64,000 nucleotides of DNA, from the NCBI GenBank assembly GCA_041390305.1, contig JAWKQE010000009.1, positions 62,001 through 126,000 of the forward strand, in the 5' to 3' direction. This document shows, in pieces, positions 8,465 to 17,703 of this stretch. This stretch comes from JACKCR01 sp041390305 (GTDB lineage Bacteria; Eisenbacteria; RBG-16-71-46; CAIMUX01). Position numbers and translations under genes: made by a program. A model generated the notes under the pieces. It saw only the letters and a program-made list of their open reading frames with translations. It ran no database searches and was not told where the DNA came from. Position 1 is the stretch's first letter. Every line of letters begins with the position of its first letter.

Positions 8465-9795
8465 GGCTGACTCCTTTCGACCGGTTCCACCTCGGCAGTC
8501 AGTCCCTCCACCGACCGCACCCGCACGCGCGCGCCGGACTCGACCGTCCCGCTCGTCCGTGCGTTCCAATACTCACCGTGCACGAAGATCTTCCCCTCCG
8601 GCATGAGCGGAGTGACCGCGACGCCGATCTCTCCCCGCATCCCTTCCGTCCCCGAAACACGCGGCCGCTTCTGCGCCCTCGCGGCCATCGAGACCGCAAA
8701 GAGGATGAACGCGCTGAAGCAGATCACGGTTGGCGCGAGAACCGACCAGCCGACGCGGAGCGAAGATTCCGGTCGGTAGAGGAAGAGCGACCCGAGAACG
8801 AGACTCACGATTCCACCCACGGACAACACTCCATAGCTCGGGACCTTGATCTCCAGTCCGAAGAACACGACCGCCAGGAGTATGAGCAGGACGCCGGCGA
8901 TATTCACCGGCAGCTGCTGGAGGGCGAAGAAGGCGAGGATGAGACAGATCGCCCCCGCCGTTCCCGGCAGCACGGTGCCGGGATGGTAGAGCTCCATCGC
9001 GAGTCCGAGGATCCCTCCCAGGAGGAGCAGGTAGGCGAGACTCGGGTTCGCGATGAGAGAGAGGAACCGTTCCTGCCAGTTCATCTCGCGGGTTTCCACG
9101 GATGCGGAAACGAGATGGAGCACCTTCCATCCTCCCGCCACTTCGACCGAGTCCCCGTCGAGCTGCGCGAAGAGATCGTCCAGGTCGGTCGCGACGAGGT
9201 CCGCGACGTTGGCCTCGACCGCGTCCTCGGCCGACAGGGAGACGGCGTCCCGGACGGCCTGCTCGGCCCAGTCCGCGTTTCGCCCCCAACGCTCCGCCAG
9301 GGACCGGACGTAGGCGGCCGTGTCGTTCGTGATCTTCTTCGCCATCGTCGTGTCCGGCGAAGCCGGGCCGCCACCGATGCTGACCGGTGTCGCGGCCCCG
9401 ATGTTCGTCCCGGGGGCCATGGCGACCACCGGTGCGGCGAGCGCGATGAAGAGCCCCGCGGACGCCGCATGCGCCCCGGAAGGAGACACGTAGACGATCA
9501 CGGGAACCGGGCTGGCCAGGATCGCCTTGACCATGGAGCGCATCGAAATGTCGAGCCCGCCGGGCGTGTCGAGTGCGATCACCACGGCGTCGAATCCGCC
9601 TTCTTCGGCTCGGACGAGTCCGTCCTCGAGGAAGCCGGCCGAGACCGGCCCGATCGCGTCGTCGATGGTGAGTTCGAGCACGCGTGCGGCCTCGCAGGCC
9701 GACGCGACCAAGGAAACGACGAGGAGCGCGAGAAGTGCGGCGAGCGCGAAGGGAAAGATGGCCCGACGGGCCTTGGCGCGGCGTTCGAGGATCAT
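8461..9795 (-). CDS. NfeD-family membrane-bound serine protease
   Basis: 444 residues. A signal peptide or anchor (about 11-34) precedes a ClpP-like protease domain with D-T-P-G-G at 76-80, the nucleophile Ser112 in A-A-S-A-G and a likely general-base lysine at 153 or 154 (K-K-I-T-N-D-T). Several transmembrane segments follow between about 240 and 380, then a C-terminal OB-fold ending near V-E-P-V. This is the full-length (1510-N plus NfeDC) architecture. It is co-translated with the slipin gene through ATGA. ATG 9795 is chosen because it begins the signal peptide; upstream in-frame sequence lacks domain content. Confidence 0.9.
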   Translation of the reverse strand: MILERRAKARRAIFPFALAALLALLVVSLVASACEAARVLELTIDDAIGPVSAGFLEDGLVRAEEGGFDAVVIALDTPGGLDISMRSMVKAILASPVPVIVYVSPSGAHAASAGLFIALAAPVVAMAPGTNIGAATPVSIGGGPASPDTTMAKKITNDTAAYVRSLAERWGRNADWAEQAVRDAVSLSAEDAVEANVADLVATDLDDLFAQLDGDSVEVAGGWKVLHLVSASVETREMNWQERFLSLIANPSLAYLLLLGGILGLAMELYHPGTVLPGTAGAICLILAFFALQQLPVNIAGVLLILLAVVFFGLEIKVPSYGVLSVGGIVSLVLGSLFLYRPESSLRVGWSVLAPTVICFSAFILFAVSMAARAQKRPRVSGTEGMRGEIGVAVTPLMPEGKIFVHGEYWNARTSGTVESGARVRVRSVEGLTAEVEPVERSQP

Positions 9796-9902
9796 GACTC
9801 CTCCTCTCGCGGCGAGACGGACGCCGACATCGGGTTCCCCCCGAGGGTGGCGCATTCGCGCGAACCTTCGGGGACGGACACGCCCCGCCGCCTGAGAGGA
9901 GA

Positions 9903-10802
9903 TTACTCCAATCCGAGGACGGCGCGCGCGACCATACCCGCGACTCGAGGATTCTCCCGCATCCGGCGGACCGAGTACGCGTACCACTCCTGACCGAAGG
10001 GAACGTAGACGCGGAGCGGGTATCCCTCCGCCACGGTCTTGTCCCTCAGCTCCTCGCGAACGCCGAGAAGCATCTGAAACTCGAACCGTGACGCGTCGAG
10101 CGACCGTCTCTGGATCAACTCCTTGCAACGCTCCACGAGGACGTCATCGTGGGTGGCGAAGGCCACGAAACCACCTCCGTCGAGGATCGCTTCCGCGGTC
10201 CGTATGTAGCTGGACCGCACCTCCTCGGCTTCCTGGTAAGCGATCTCGCGCGGCTCGACGTAGATCCCCTTGCACACCCGGATCGATGGGGACAGGTCGC
10301 CCAGCGCGACCGCGTCGTCCACCGTGCGGCGAAGCATCGCCTGGAGGACGGTAGAGACATTGTCGAACTCGGAGCGAAGGCGCCGGTAGATCTCGAGCGT
10401 GCGCACAGTGACCGCGGACTCCTCCATGTCGATCGCCACGCCGACTCCGAGCGTCTTTCCCTCCGCAACGAGGGCGCGGATGTTCCGGTAGCAGGCTTCC
10501 GGGTCGAGATAGAGCCCCAACTGGGTCAGTTTGACCGAGATCGTCGCGGGAAGGCCGGTCCGGTGGATCTCGCCCAACGCGACGAGGTAGCCATCCCGGG
10601 GCGCGTCGGCCTGTTCGATCCGCTCGATGTGCTCCCCGAGCAGGTCGAGCGTCGTCCGAATCCCCTTCCTGTCTAGGTCCGCCACGGTCCGCATGGCATC
10701 CCCCAGGGTCTCCCCCGCGATGTAGGGATCCGCGAACCGGCGTACGAGCGGTCGAGGCACCCAGGGCAATGCGGCGACGACGGCACGGTCGAAGAGGCTC
10801 AC
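9903..10802 (-). CDS. Proline dehydrogenase (monofunctional)
   Basis: 299 residues, the normal length of the short FAD-dependent proline dehydrogenases (PutB/FadM type) that oxidise L-proline to pyrroline-5-carboxylate. Visible family features are the S-V-K-L-T-Q-L-G strand, D-M-E-E-S near the FAD site, R-V-C-K-G-I-Y-x-E-P and the C-terminal substrate motif Y-S-V-R-R-M-R-E-N. GTG start with AAGGAG about 10 bases upstream. No P5C dehydrogenase domain or gene is adjacent, so the second step must be encoded elsewhere. It is separated by 107 bases from the NfeD start and may or may not be in that transcript. Confidence 0.92.
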   Translation of the reverse strand: MSLFDRAVVAALPWVPRPLVRRFADPYIAGETLGDAMRTVADLDRKGIRTTLDLLGEHIERIEQADAPRDGYLVALGEIHRTGLPATISVKLTQLGLYLDPEACYRNIRALVAEGKTLGVGVAIDMEESAVTVRTLEIYRRLRSEFDNVSTVLQAMLRRTVDDAVALGDLSPSIRVCKGIYVEPREIAYQEAEEVRSSYIRTAEAILDGGGFVAFATHDDVLVERCKELIQRRSLDASRFEFQMLLGVREELRDKTVAEGYPLRVYVPFGQEWYAYSVRRMRENPRVAGMVARAVLGLE

Positions 10803-11053
10803 TCTCGTCTTCTCCTTGGGGAACGCCCACCCTTCCCGAGCGGACGACGGATGCTAGCGTGCGCGATTCGAGCTGTAAAGCGCGTGACACGCACGGAGCT
10901 ACGGACCTTCCCCGACGGTCTTGCGGTAGTATGGAGCCGGTTCCAGGGATGGAACGCCCCACGCGGAAGCTCGTCGGGGCGAGCCCGCGTCCAGTCGGAG
11001 GAGAGTTGCAGGACAGATCGAGCCGATATCGGCCCACGACCCACGCTACCCCC

Positions 11054-14000
11054 ATGGCGGAGGCAGCCGATCGTTGCCATACCCCCCGCGGGCGCCGCGC
11101 CCGCAGGCAGCACGACCACTCCGCCCGCCACCGGGGTGCCGGCCCCGTGCGACTGATCGTCGCTGCGGCGCTCGGCGTCCTCGTCCTCGGCATGGCCGCC
11201 GTACGTTCGACCGCAGTGACGACACCGGACTCGAAAGGCTCGTGGGAGGTGCCGAAGCCCGCCGGACCGGGAACCGAAGTACAGGTCGTCCGAGGAACCG
11301 AACTCGCGGACCTGATCGGAGTCGGTCCCAGGGGATCGGCCGCGCGCGCCGATCTGGTGGGGCGATCGTTCGACGCTCTCGACCGACTCTCCGGATCGCT
11401 GCCGCCCGGGGACGGGACTTCCGCCGGCGGCTCGATGGACGGGGCCGGACGGGACGCGGACCCCGGTGACTGGTCCTGGCGGCTCGCGCGCGTGCTCGAA
11501 GCGCCTCGTCGGACCTACGTTCACCTGGAACGCCTGCTCGACGGCGCTCCCGTCGAAGGATGGAGAGCCACCTGCGTCTTCACCGAGGACGGCGAGCTGA
11601 TCGAAGTGAAGGAGCACTCCTCCCCGGCGGGGCCCATGATCGTCGCCGGGTCCGGCTTCGCATTCCGTCCCATCGAGCGCCGTGACGTGGCCCTCGGCGG
11701 TACCTCCGCCCTTCCCGAAGAGGTCACGTGGCTGGACGAGAGCGAGCGCTGGCTCCCCGTAGCGTCGACGGACGGGGTCACGTTGCTACCCGCACTCCGC
11801 TTCGAGTTCGAGGTCGCCGGTCACTCCCCGAGCTACGAAGCGTGGGTCGACGCCGGCACCGGTCGACTCCTCGGTCGCGAGTCCCTCGCCCGCCACGTCG
11901 AGGGAACGGTCGAAGGGGATGTCCAACCGCGGTCCGCCCTGGACGAACCGATCCGGCTCCCGATCGGTCACGCGAACGTCGCGCTGCGGCCAGCGTCCGG
12001 AGTGGACCGGATCGAGACGACCACGGACGAAACCGGCCACTTCGCGCTGCCCGCGACGCCGGGCGAATCCTACGTCCTCCGGACGGAGCTCGCCGGCCCG
12101 CGCATCCGGATCCGGGACGCCGCCGCCGGCCTCTCCACTCCATCGGACTCCGCGACGGTGACCGGCGGCGACACACACGCCTTCGTATGGGATGCGTCCC
12201 GCGCCAGTCGGTCCGCGCGCGACGCCTTCTACCACGGAAACGTGGCCTACATCTTCGCCCGCACCCTCGACAGTGGCGACGCCCTGGAGCCGCTCGACGA
12301 AGGCATCGATGTGCGGGTCGACGCGACCGAGGGAACCTGCAACGCCTACTGGGACGGGAGCGGACTCACGTTCTACGCGGCCGGCGGGCTCTGCGTCGCG
12401 ACCGGGCAGATCGCGGACGTGGTCTACCACGAGTACGGACACGCGGTGACGACCCAGGTCTATCGGCCGTTTCGCGCGCCCCGAGACATGGACGAAGCGT
12501 TCAGCGACTACTTCGCGGCCACGATCACCGACCAGCCGGAGATCGGCCAGGGCTTCTACGGCCAGCCGGGAACGTACATCCGGGAACTCGCGACGGACCG
12601 CGTCTGGCCCGACGACGCGAACCCCACGTCCCCTCACCTCCAGGGCCTGATCTTGGCGGGCGCGCTCTGGGACCTGCGCGAAGCGCTCGGGTCCGACGTG
12701 GCCGACCCGCTCTTCCACTTCGCGCGCTATGCGCTCCCCCAGAGCTTCGACGAGTTCCTCCTCGACCTCCTGAGCTACGACGACGATGACGGCGAGCTCG
12801 CCAACGGCACGCCACACTTCGGCGCCATCATCGATGCGTTCCGTCCCCACGGCATCGGCGACTACTCGGTCTCGATCGAAGCGGAGCCGCTCCCCGACGT
12901 CGAGGCTCCCGACGCCGAACTCGTCGCGTCGATGCGGATCCACTCCCTGCTCGGCCCCGACGAGGAGGCACTGGAGTTCCACTACCGTCTGACACCGGAG
13001 GAGGCGTTCGACGTCGTCCGGGCCGAGTCGGGCCCCGCCATCCGCGAGTTCGTGGCCCGCTTCGCGGCGCCTCCCCTGGGAAGTGCGGTGCAGTACTACT
13101 GGACGGCGGCGGACACCGCCGGAACGACGGCACGCTACCCCGCGGGCGACGAACTCCTCTCCTTCCTCGTAGGTCCCGATCTCCTTCCACCGACCCTGGA
13201 CCACGACCCAGTCGACTTCCTCACCCCGGACCAGGCCGACCTGCTCATCGAGGCGACGGTGCTCGACAACTCCGGCCGGATCGCCGACGTGCGGGTGGAC
13301 TACGGACTCCTCGGACAGAACCCGCTCCTCATCGAACACCTCGGCGACGCCGGCGACGGACGATTCCGCGGAACGATCGCGGCCGGGCCGCTCTCTGCCG
13401 GCAGTGTTCTCGAGTACTCGATCACCGCGACCGACGCTTCGGCGGCCGGCAACTCCGTCACCTATCCCGACGCCGGCACGCATCAGGCCGAGGTCCGAGT
13501 CGGTGAGACGGAGCAGCTGGAGGAGACAGACGGCGGGCTCTCGCCGTCCGGCGATTGGGAGTGGGGCGTACCCGCCGGCGTCCCCGCGCCCCGCTTCGGC
13601 CAACGTGTCTGGGCCACCGGCATCGACCGGAACTACTCCGCGTCGACCACCTCGGCCCTCGTCTGGGGGCCGGTCACGGTGGACTCTGCTTCGCCGCGAC
13701 GATTGACGTTCCGCCACTACATGGACTTCCTGGACGGCGTCGACGGTGGACAGATCCAGATCTCCACGAACGGCGCGACGTGGAGCGTCGTCTCCCCCGC
13801 CGGCGGCTACGGCGGCGAGATCGTCGCCGCGTGGAGTGACGTCGCGTTCACCGGAACGACCGATGGTTGGAAAGACGTCACCGTCGCCCTCGACCGGTTC
13901 GCCGGGAGCCAGATCTGGGTCCGCTTCGTGGCCCGCTCCGCCGGAACGGCCACCTCGAAGGGCTGGTACCTGGACGACCTCCAGATCGTGTCGGCCCAGG

Positions 14001-15724
14001 CCCGCGTCTCGCCCAACACGTTCGCGGCCGTCTCCGGACAGAGTCAGACCGTGCCACTCTCCTGGCGGGCTCCCCGCGGGATCGACACGGCGTCTTCGAG
14101 GTTCCTGGGCTACTCGATCTATCGGGCGGTGGAAGAGGAGCCTTACCCCACCGAACCGTGGCGCTCCGGCGTCCGCCTCACCCAGATCGTCGACGAAGAC
14201 GTGACGAACGGAGTCTCGTACCGCTATCGCCTGCATGCGGCGTACACCGAAGGGGAGAGCCCGGGGGTCGAGCAGACCGCCCGCCCGGCGGCGCCGGTGT
14301 TCGCGTTTCCTGTCGAGGAGGTGGTGTTCCGGCTGGAAGGCGCGAGTCAGAGCGACACGACGTTGATCGTCACGAACACCGGCGAAGGCATCCTCGAATT
14401 CAACGCCTACGTCGCGGAGGCCGACCAGTCGATCGATGACATCCGGATCCGGGCCTCGCTCGAGGACCTGGGCGAGGATCCGGTCGTCGTGTTCGTGGAT
14501 CCCGCCGACGCTCCCGGCCCGGACATCGCCGAGATCTCGACCTACCGCACCCAGGGGATCAGCGGCGACCTCATCCACTTCGAGATCCGCGGCCACCGCA
14601 ACTGGGGCGATCCGATCGACGACTTCGGCGGCCTCCTCCTGATCGATACGGATCGCGACCTCGGAACGCGTCCATCCGACTCCGTCTTCGACTGGGACGA
14701 AGGCCTCAACATCGGTTGGGACGTCGGGATCATGTTCGGCAGGCTCGTCCGCGACCAGGGAAGCTCGGCCGGAGCCCTCCTCTTCCACGCAGACGATCTC
14801 TCGAGTGTCGTCCCGCTCTCCACGGTCGACCTCCCGGAAGACGCCGACCACCTCACGCTGACGGTGCCTCTCTCCGAACTGGGGGATCCCGGGGCGGTCG
14901 ATCTCTCGGTGATCTTCGCCGCCACCCGCTTCTCCACGCCGATGGACCGCGCCCCGGACCGCCCCTCGCTCTCCTGGCTGCGCAGGGAGCCGCGCAAGGT
15001 CCGGGTCCGGCCTGGGGACCAGCGCTTCTTCTCCCTCGAGTTCGATGCGTCCGCGGTCGGCAACGGGACCTACTCCGCCCGGGTCTATCTGACGTCGAAC
15101 GATCCCAAGGTGCCGCAGGCCCTCCTTCCGGTTCGGCTCGAGGCGAGCGGGATCGTCCCGCGGGACCTCCCCGCGCGGAGTTTCCGCTCCCGCGACGATG
15201 GCCTCGCGGTTTCGTTCCAGGCACCGACCGGGCTGGAGGCGACATCGGCCCTGGTCGAGAGAAGCCTCGCCGGGGAGGCGGTCTGGACCGTCCTCGGAGA
15301 TGGGCCTCTCTATCCCGACGAACTCGGCGGATTCGAGATGCTCGACTCCACGGCCAGGGCGGGGACCACCTACGATTACAGGATGCGGATGCAGTTCGCC
15401 GGCCTACCGGGTTCGTTCGTCTTTGGCCCCTACGAGGCCACCTACCGGCCCAACGTCCCTTCCGAACTGGCGCTCCACCTCGACTCGCCGAACCCGTTCG
15501 TCTCGCAGGTGGAACTCATGCTGGACGTCCCCGTCGCGGGCCGCGCTCGAGTGGAGGTGTTCGCGGTCGACGGCCGGAAGGTCTCCACCCTGATGGACGA
15601 GGACGTACCGGCGGGTCGATATCCCGTTCAATGGCTCGGTGGGCCGAGCCGCGGGATCTATTGGGCGGTTGGTGAGGTATCAGGAGCCGGGCGTCGCGTG
15701 GTTCGGCTGGTCAAACTCCGGTGA
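11054..15724 (+). CDS. Very large secreted HExxH metalloprotease with FlgD-like sorting tail
   Basis: About 1556 residues. A hydrophobic export segment lies near residues 32-48. The catalytic region has H-E-Y-G-H at 459-463 and E-A-F-S-D at 481-485, a gluzincin zinc site like that of M36/M4-related peptidases. It is preceded by the C-N-A-Y-W-D-G and F-Y-A-A-G-G segments seen also in the protease at 26624. Beta-rich modules follow, including a MAM/jelly-roll-like part (about 820-980) and fibronectin-like segments. The last 80 residues are a FlgD-like tail (S-P-N-P-F, V-D-G-R-K-V, G-I-Y-W). The start is uncertain: ATG 11054, ATG 10931 and GTG 11147 all lack a clear Shine-Dalgarno, and 11147 would begin directly at the signal segment. 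Role inferred: cell-surface or secreted proteolysis. Confidence 0.82.
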   Translation: MAEAADRCHTPRGRRARRQHDHSARHRGAGPVRLIVAAALGVLVLGMAAVRSTAVTTPDSKGSWEVPKPAGPGTEVQVVRGTELADLIGVGPRGSAARADLVGRSFDALDRLSGSLPPGDGTSAGGSMDGAGRDADPGDWSWRLARVLEAPRRTYVHLERLLDGAPVEGWRATCVFTEDGELIEVKEHSSPAGPMIVAGSGFAFRPIERRDVALGGTSALPEEVTWLDESERWLPVASTDGVTLLPALRFEFEVAGHSPSYEAWVDAGTGRLLGRESLARHVEGTVEGDVQPRSALDEPIRLPIGHANVALRPASGVDRIETTTDETGHFALPATPGESYVLRTELAGPRIRIRDAAAGLSTPSDSATVTGGDTHAFVWDASRASRSARDAFYHGNVAYIFARTLDSGDALEPLDEGIDVRVDATEGTCNAYWDGSGLTFYAAGGLCVATGQIADVVYHEYGHAVTTQVYRPFRAPRDMDEAFSDYFAATITDQPEIGQGFYGQPGTYIRELATDRVWPDDANPTSPHLQGLILAGALWDLREALGSDVADPLFHFARYALPQSFDEFLLDLLSYDDDDGELANGTPHFGAIIDAFRPHGIGDYSVSIEAEPLPDVEAPDAELVASMRIHSLLGPDEEALEFHYRLTPEEAFDVVRAESGPAIREFVARFAAPPLGSAVQYYWTAADTAGTTARYPAGDELLSFLVGPDLLPPTLDHDPVDFLTPDQADLLIEATVLDNSGRIADVRVDYGLLGQNPLLIEHLGDAGDGRFRGTIAAGPLSAGSVLEYSITATDASAAGNSVTYPDAGTHQAEVRVGETEQLEETDGGLSPSGDWEWGVPAGVPAPRFGQRVWATGIDRNYSASTTSALVWGPVTVDSASPRRLTFRHYMDFLDGVDGGQIQISTNGATWSVVSPAGGYGGEIVAAWSDVAFTGTTDGWKDVTVALDRFAGSQIWVRFVARSAGTATSKGWYLDDLQIVSAQARVSPNTFAAVSGQSQTVPLSWRAPRGIDTASSRFLGYSIYRAVEEEPYPTEPWRSGVRLTQIVDEDVTNGVSYRYRLHAAYTEGESPGVEQTARPAAPVFAFPVEEVVFRLEGASQSDTTLIVTNTGEGILEFNAYVAEADQSIDDIRIRASLEDLGEDPVVVFVDPADAPGPDIAEISTYRTQGISGDLIHFEIRGHRNWGDPIDDFGGLLLIDTDRDLGTRPSDSVFDWDEGLNIGWDVGIMFGRLVRDQGSSAGALLFHADDLSSVVPLSTVDLPEDADHLTLTVPLSELGDPGAVDLSVIFAATRFSTPMDRAPDRPSLSWLRREPRKVRVRPGDQRFFSLEFDASAVGNGTYSARVYLTSNDPKVPQALLPVRLEASGIVPRDLPARSFRSRDDGLAVSFQAPTGLEATSALVERSLAGEAVWTVLGDGPLYPDELGGFEMLDSTARAGTTYDYRMRMQFAGLPGSFVFGPYEATYRPNVPSELALHLDSPNPFVSQVELMLDVPVAGRARVEVFAVDGRKVSTLMDEDVPAGRYPVQWLGGPSRGIYWAVGEVSGAGRRVVRLVKLR

Positions 15725-15829
15725 GTCCGGAACCGTTCGGACAGAGGCCCGGCCGTCCTCGAGGCCTGGATGGCTGAGGATGATCTCGGGTTCGATCACC
15801 TTTCGATGTTTCGAGCAAAGGAGGAAGAG

Positions 15830-16195
15830 GTGCGAGTCAATCTCCGTTCGTTGTTGGTCTTGGCGGTTCTCGTGATCGGGATTCAGGCGCTCGGCCCCAC
15901 GTCCGCGTCAGCCCAGGACTCGCCCGGCCGGATTCTCATGGTGTTCTCCGTGGGCGGAGTGCTGACCGAGGACGGGACACTCTGGCAGTACTCCCCGAGC
16001 CGGAAATGGCAGACCATCGACGAGGCGTTCCTCGATCAGGGACGCGAGACGAAGATCCTCCCCCTCCCGGTGAAGGCAGCCGAGATCGACGACATGGAGA
16101 CCTGGGGTTTCTTCAAGACCAAGTCGGGCGCCTGCTACCTCTACGATCTCGAGACGAACGAGTGGCGGGAGTTGCCTCCGCCTCCGCGGAAGTGA
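15830..16195 (+). CDS. Small exported protein of unknown function
   Basis: 121 residues. The GTG start at 15830 is supported by AAAGGAGG at 15818-15825 and yields a clean signal peptide (L-L-V-L-A-V-L-V-I-G then S-A-S-A-Q, cleavage near residue 30). The mature part has Kelch-like strands (G-T-L-W-Q-Y-S-P, A-C-Y-L-Y-D-L-E-T-N-E-W) and ends in a Pro-rich tail. Such W-Y strand patterns can be single beta-propeller blades, but one or two blades alone do not form a propeller. Function unknown. It follows the metalloprotease gene by 105 bases. Confidence 0.7.
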   Translation: MRVNLRSLLVLAVLVIGIQALGPTSASAQDSPGRILMVFSVGGVLTEDGTLWQYSPSRKWQTIDEAFLDQGRETKILPLPVKAAEIDDMETWGFFKTKSGACYLYDLETNEWRELPPPPRK

Positions 16196-16203
16196 GTGAC
16201 GTT

Positions 16204-16233
16204 TTGACCGGACGTGGACGAGCTATCTATACT
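16204..16233 (+). promoter_or_regulatory. Sigma-70-type promoter of the Tyr/Trp/His-rich protein gene
   Basis: TTGACC at 16204-16209, an 18-base spacer and TATACT at 16228-16233. Expected start near 16240, giving a 40-base leader with a GGGAGG ribosome binding site (16268-16273) before the ATG at 16281. Confidence 0.7.
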
Positions 16234-16280
16234 GAGGACGAGTGGCAAGGACGGGAGCCATCGTTCCGGGAGGTTCTGCA

Positions 16281-17219
16281 ATGAGACCGCTCCGAGACAT
16301 CGGGCTCGCTATTGGTGCACTTTTCCTGGCCGTCCCGGCCTGGTCGATGACGACCCGGGACGTATTCGATCTCCTCGAGGCAGGGGTCGGTGAAGATGTG
16401 ATCCTCCAGCAGATGGCGGCGGAGTCGGCCAGCTTCTATCTGGAGACCGACGACATCCTCGCCCTCCGGCGGGCCGGGGCCACCGATCATCTCCTCCGGA
16501 CCATGATCGAGTCCGGCGATACCCGCCGTTCCGAGCGGGAAGCCTACGAGGCCCGCCGGTCCCGGGAGGAGGACGAAGGAGTTCGGCGTTACCGCGAATC
16601 CGAGGACGACTACGGTTCACCCGGCGACGACTGGAGCGCCGGGTACTACGACGTGGACCGCGACCTCCGGGTGCAGTTCGTCTACGACCCGTTCGGCTAC
16701 TACTGGTGCGCGACCCCGTCGTACTTCGTCTACTACTACCCGTTCCGCACCTGGGACATCGGCTTCTACTACGCCGGCTGGCACCACTGGCGCTGGTGGG
16801 GCTGGGGTGGCTACTGGCCGTCGTACTACCGGAGCTACTGTGACAGCTACTACTGGCACAACCACCACCATACCTACTATCACCAGCAGCAGTACGGGAA
16901 CGACGTGCGCTACCGGAGCCGGTACGACCGCGTCGCCCGGGACAAGGGTGGGGAGTACGGTACGCACAGGGTCGACGGCAGAGACAGAGTGACCCGATCC
17001 AGGAGTTCTGACGTCGATCGCACTCGGACGAGCCGCGGCTCCGAGGTCGACCGGACCCGAACCCAGCCCAGCACGCGATCGAGGGACCGCTCGGTGGACC
17101 GGCAGAAGGAGAACGGACGTTCGCGTAGCGAGATCAGTCCGCCGAGGTCGACGGACCGCTCCCGAGTTCGCGGTCGACCCGAGTCAGCTTCTTCCAGCCC
17201 CCTCGCGGCCGTCCCGTGA
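16281..17219 (+). CDS. Exported Tyr/Trp/His-rich protein with Arg/Ser/Asp repeat tail
   Basis: 312 residues. A signal peptide (about 1-23, ending near A-W-S-M) is followed by a short helical domain (D-V-F-D-L-L-E-A-G-V-G-E-D-V-I-L) with a D-D-I-L-A-L-R-R segment, found as an N-terminal module in other exported proteins of such lineages. Residues about 130-215 are extraordinarily rich in Tyr, Trp, Gly and His (W-H-H-W-R-W-W-G-W, H-N-H-H-H-T-Y-Y-H). The tail from about 220 is a low-complexity stretch of R-S-x-D-V-D-R-T-R-T units. No catalytic residues are recognised. The aromatic/His block could bind metal or haem or act as an adhesive surface; that is speculation. A good promoter and ribosome binding site precede it. 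Confidence 0.75.
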   Translation: MRPLRDIGLAIGALFLAVPAWSMTTRDVFDLLEAGVGEDVILQQMAAESASFYLETDDILALRRAGATDHLLRTMIESGDTRRSEREAYEARRSREEDEGVRRYRESEDDYGSPGDDWSAGYYDVDRDLRVQFVYDPFGYYWCATPSYFVYYYPFRTWDIGFYYAGWHHWRWWGWGGYWPSYYRSYCDSYYWHNHHHTYYHQQQYGNDVRYRSRYDRVARDKGGEYGTHRVDGRDRVTRSRSSDVDRTRTSRGSEVDRTRTQPSTRSRDRSVDRQKENGRSRSEISPPRSTDRSRVRGRPESASSSPLAAVP

Positions 17220-17703
17220 TCGATCCGGGGGCAGGAGCCCGGTAAGTTTCGACGTTCAGTGCTCTCGCACCCAGGATAAGGCCGGCGCAGGGAGAAGCTG
17301 CGCAAACGACGGCTGGATGGGCCATGGGATTTATTCGGGCATGCAGTCTTTCGATGTCCATCCTGTTGACATCTCCGAGAGCGGCCGTAATCTTGATTTC
17401 GTTGCGACCTGGCATCGAGATCCGCTTCGGTTACTCGGAGTCCTGGAGTCGACCCAGTTTTCGGTCCCTTTGAGGGCCAGACGAGTTCGCGAGCCAAGGC
17501 TCGCATCGCACCTTCCGGCGACACCAAACGCGTGCGCCGAACCCGGTTTGAGGATTTCCGGAAGAAGGAGGTGATGCTAACAAGCTGCTGAAACGACTCG
17601 TGTGGTGGTGTGGGGTGGTAAGTCTCACGATGTGTGACGAAGAATGCTCAGGTCAGACATTCGACATCTCTGAGAAAACTCGCAACAGGGAGATCTGAAT
17701 CCA
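17220..17703 (+). other. Intergenic leader region upstream of the 17704 gene
   Basis: 484 bases without a coding frame I can support. It holds a perfect 6-bp hairpin (17285-17290 with 17298-17303), a TTGACA-16-TAATCT promoter candidate (17366-17393) and a GGGAGA ribosome binding site near 17690. The leader from that promoter would be about 300 bases, long enough for an untranslated control element, but no known riboswitch consensus fits. Confidence 0.45.
17366..17393 (+). promoter_or_regulatory. Candidate promoter with perfect -35 box
   Basis: TTGACA at 17366-17371, a 16-base spacer, TAATCT at 17388-17393 (weak -10). It points toward the gene at 17704. Confidence 0.4.

Noticed and set aside
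11786..14851. A 1021-codon open frame antisense to the large metalloprotease
   Set aside because: It is a GC-codon shadow: Arg/Asp/Val-rich, no domain or signal, while the plus strand has a zinc site and a sorting tail.
17270..17340. Possible cyclic-di-GMP (GEMM) riboswitch
   Set aside because: A GCGCAAAC string resembles GACGCAAAGCC, but the leading AGGGCAAACC half and the tetraloop-receptor arms are missing.
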